Made by a program: the position numbers and the translations under genes
NCBI GenBank assembly: GCA_938028175.1
Contig: CALJAE010000125.1
Span: 1-7,384, forward strand
Source: an uncultured Acidimicrobiales bacterium
GTDB lineage: Bacteria; Actinomycetota; Acidimicrobiia; Acidimicrobiales; SZUA-35
Direction of reading: 5' to 3'
DNA: 7,384 bases
Notes under the pieces: model-generated
The model's database searches: none
Told to the model about the DNA's origin: nothing
What the model saw: the letters and a program-made list of their open reading frames with translations, nothing else
Shown here: positions 6,715-7,384 of the stretch, piece after piece
Position numbering within the stretch: the first letter of the stretch is position 1
Layout: every line of letters starts with the position of its first letter

Positions 6715-7384
6715 GTGTCAGATTCGATAATTGTCCGTGGGGCGAGAGAACATAACCTCAAGGGTGTTGATATAGAGATTCCTCGAGAGAAACTAATCGT
6801 CTTTACCGGGTTATCGGGCTCTGGAAAATCGTCTCTGGCGTTTGACACTATTTACGCTGAGGGTCAGCGACGTTATGTTGAATCTTTGTCTGCCTATGCC
6901 CGCCAGTTTCTCGGGCAGATGGATAAGCCAGATGTCGAGTTTATCGAAGGGCTTTCACCAGCGATTTCTATCGATCAGAAGTCGTCATCACGCAACCCTC
7001 GCTCTACTGTCGGAACTGTAACCGAAGTCTATGATTATCTGCGTCTTCTGTTCGCTCGCGTAGGCACACCCCACGATCCAGAAACTGGCGAACCACTAGT
7101 AAAGCAAACTCCACAGCAAATTGTGGACCAGGTTATGCGACTGGACGAAGGCACCCGCTTTCAAGTTCTTGCGCCAATAGTCAGAGGCCGCAAAGGAACA
7201 TACGAGACTCTATTCTCTAACCTGGCTGACCAAGGTTTCGCTCGCGTAATGGTAGACGGCGAAGTCCATGAGCTATCTGGAGAAATCCCAGCGCTTGAGC
7301 GTTACGAAAAGCATGACATAAAGGTCGTAGTGGATCGCCTGGTTCACAAAGCCGGTATCGAACGTCGCCTTAGTGAATCAATGG
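6715..7384 (+). CDS. uvrA: Excinuclease ABC subunit A (UvrA), 5' part, cut by window end
   Basis: UvrA is the dimeric ABC-type ATPase that finds DNA damage and loads UvrB. The first 223 codons are present, about a quarter of a usual UvrA. They begin [11 protein letters not shown] (6-16), then Walker A G-L-S-G-S-G-K-S (32-39), the family block [16 protein letters not shown] (51-66), M-D-K-P-D-V (69-74), [10 protein letters not shown] (92-101) and the start of the UvrB-binding region ([11 protein letters not shown], then [11 protein letters not shown]). GTG 6715 gives the expected N-terminus. TTG 6685 or CTG 6706 in frame are alternatives; the CTG has AGGAG at a good 5-nt spacing, but CTG starts are rare. 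At residues 120-125 the sequence is H-D-P-E-T-G where many homologues have H-C-P-x-C-G, so the first cysteine pair is missing. The rest of the gene lies outside the window. Confidence 0.97.
   Translation, partial: MSDSIIVRGAREHNLKGVDIEIPREKLIVFTGLSGSGKSSLAFDTIYAEGQRRYVESLSAYARQFLGQMDKPDVEFIEGLSPAISIDQKSSSRNPRSTVGTVTEVYDYLRLLFARVGTPHDPETGEPLVKQTPQQIVDQVMRLDEGTRFQVLAPIVRGRKGTYETLFSNLADQGFARVMVDGEVHELSGEIPALERYEKHDIKVVVDRLVHKAGIERRLSESM

Noticed and set aside
6674..6750. Frameshift or readthrough restoring the missing fourth HTH helix
   Set aside because: The three forward frames past the stop were considered. Readthrough gives [10 protein letters not shown], the next frame runs into UvrA, and none resembles the usual fourth helix.
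6579..6848. Minus-strand open frame spanning the HTH gene end and the uvrA start
   Set aside because: It is opposite two well-supported coding ends, including the UvrA Walker A region, and its translation shows no family features.

Overview
The window reads as chromosomal DNA from a member of the Actinomycetota, plausibly a moderate-to-low-GC lineage such as an acidimicrobial one. The basis is UvrB and UvrA proteins that look actinobacterial (Uvr[13 protein letters not shown], Uvr[12 protein letters not shown]), two GTG starts, and several starts preceded by a TANNNT box instead of a Shine-Dalgarno sequence. This placement is inferred from remembered sequence character; no search was run. Nothing looks like phage, IS, CRISPR, tRNA or rRNA.

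Layout. Positions 1-955 hold the last codons of an upstream gene and a complete TadC-like inner-membrane platform protein of a Tad (Flp pilus / type IV-like) secretion system. A dephospho-CoA kinase gene (coaE, 952-1542, minus strand) runs tail-to-tail into tadC, and the two stop codons interlock. From a 99-bp divergent spacer a two-component pair reads rightward: a very small soluble histidine kinase (1642-2253) and a NarL/FixJ-type response regulator (2232-2942) overlapping by 22 bp. A 259-bp non-coding gap follows, with a good intrinsic terminator at 3034-3052 and further hairpins. Next come uvrB (3202-5229), a 469-residue protein of unknown function ending in a LuxR-type helix-turn-helix (5267-6676), and the 5' part of uvrA (from 6715, cut by the window end).

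How the genes relate. UvrB and UvrA are core components of nucleotide excision repair. The unrecognised HTH protein sits between them with 37- and 38-bp gaps, has its own ribosome binding site and possibly its own promoter, and is the least explained gene here. The two-component pair lies next to the end of a Tad locus, so control of pilus genes is a reasonable guess, although the inverted coaE separates them. coaE close to uvrB and uvrA recalls the actinobacterial neighbourhood in which these three genes lie near each other, which supports the coaE call despite some divergent motif residues.

The most noteworthy points are the HTH protein in the uvr cluster with its shortened HTH, matching TAGNCT boxes just before the GTG starts of uvrB and uvrA (possible leaderless mRNAs), a UvrA lacking the first CPxC cysteine pair, and a histidine kinase reduced to its catalytic core.
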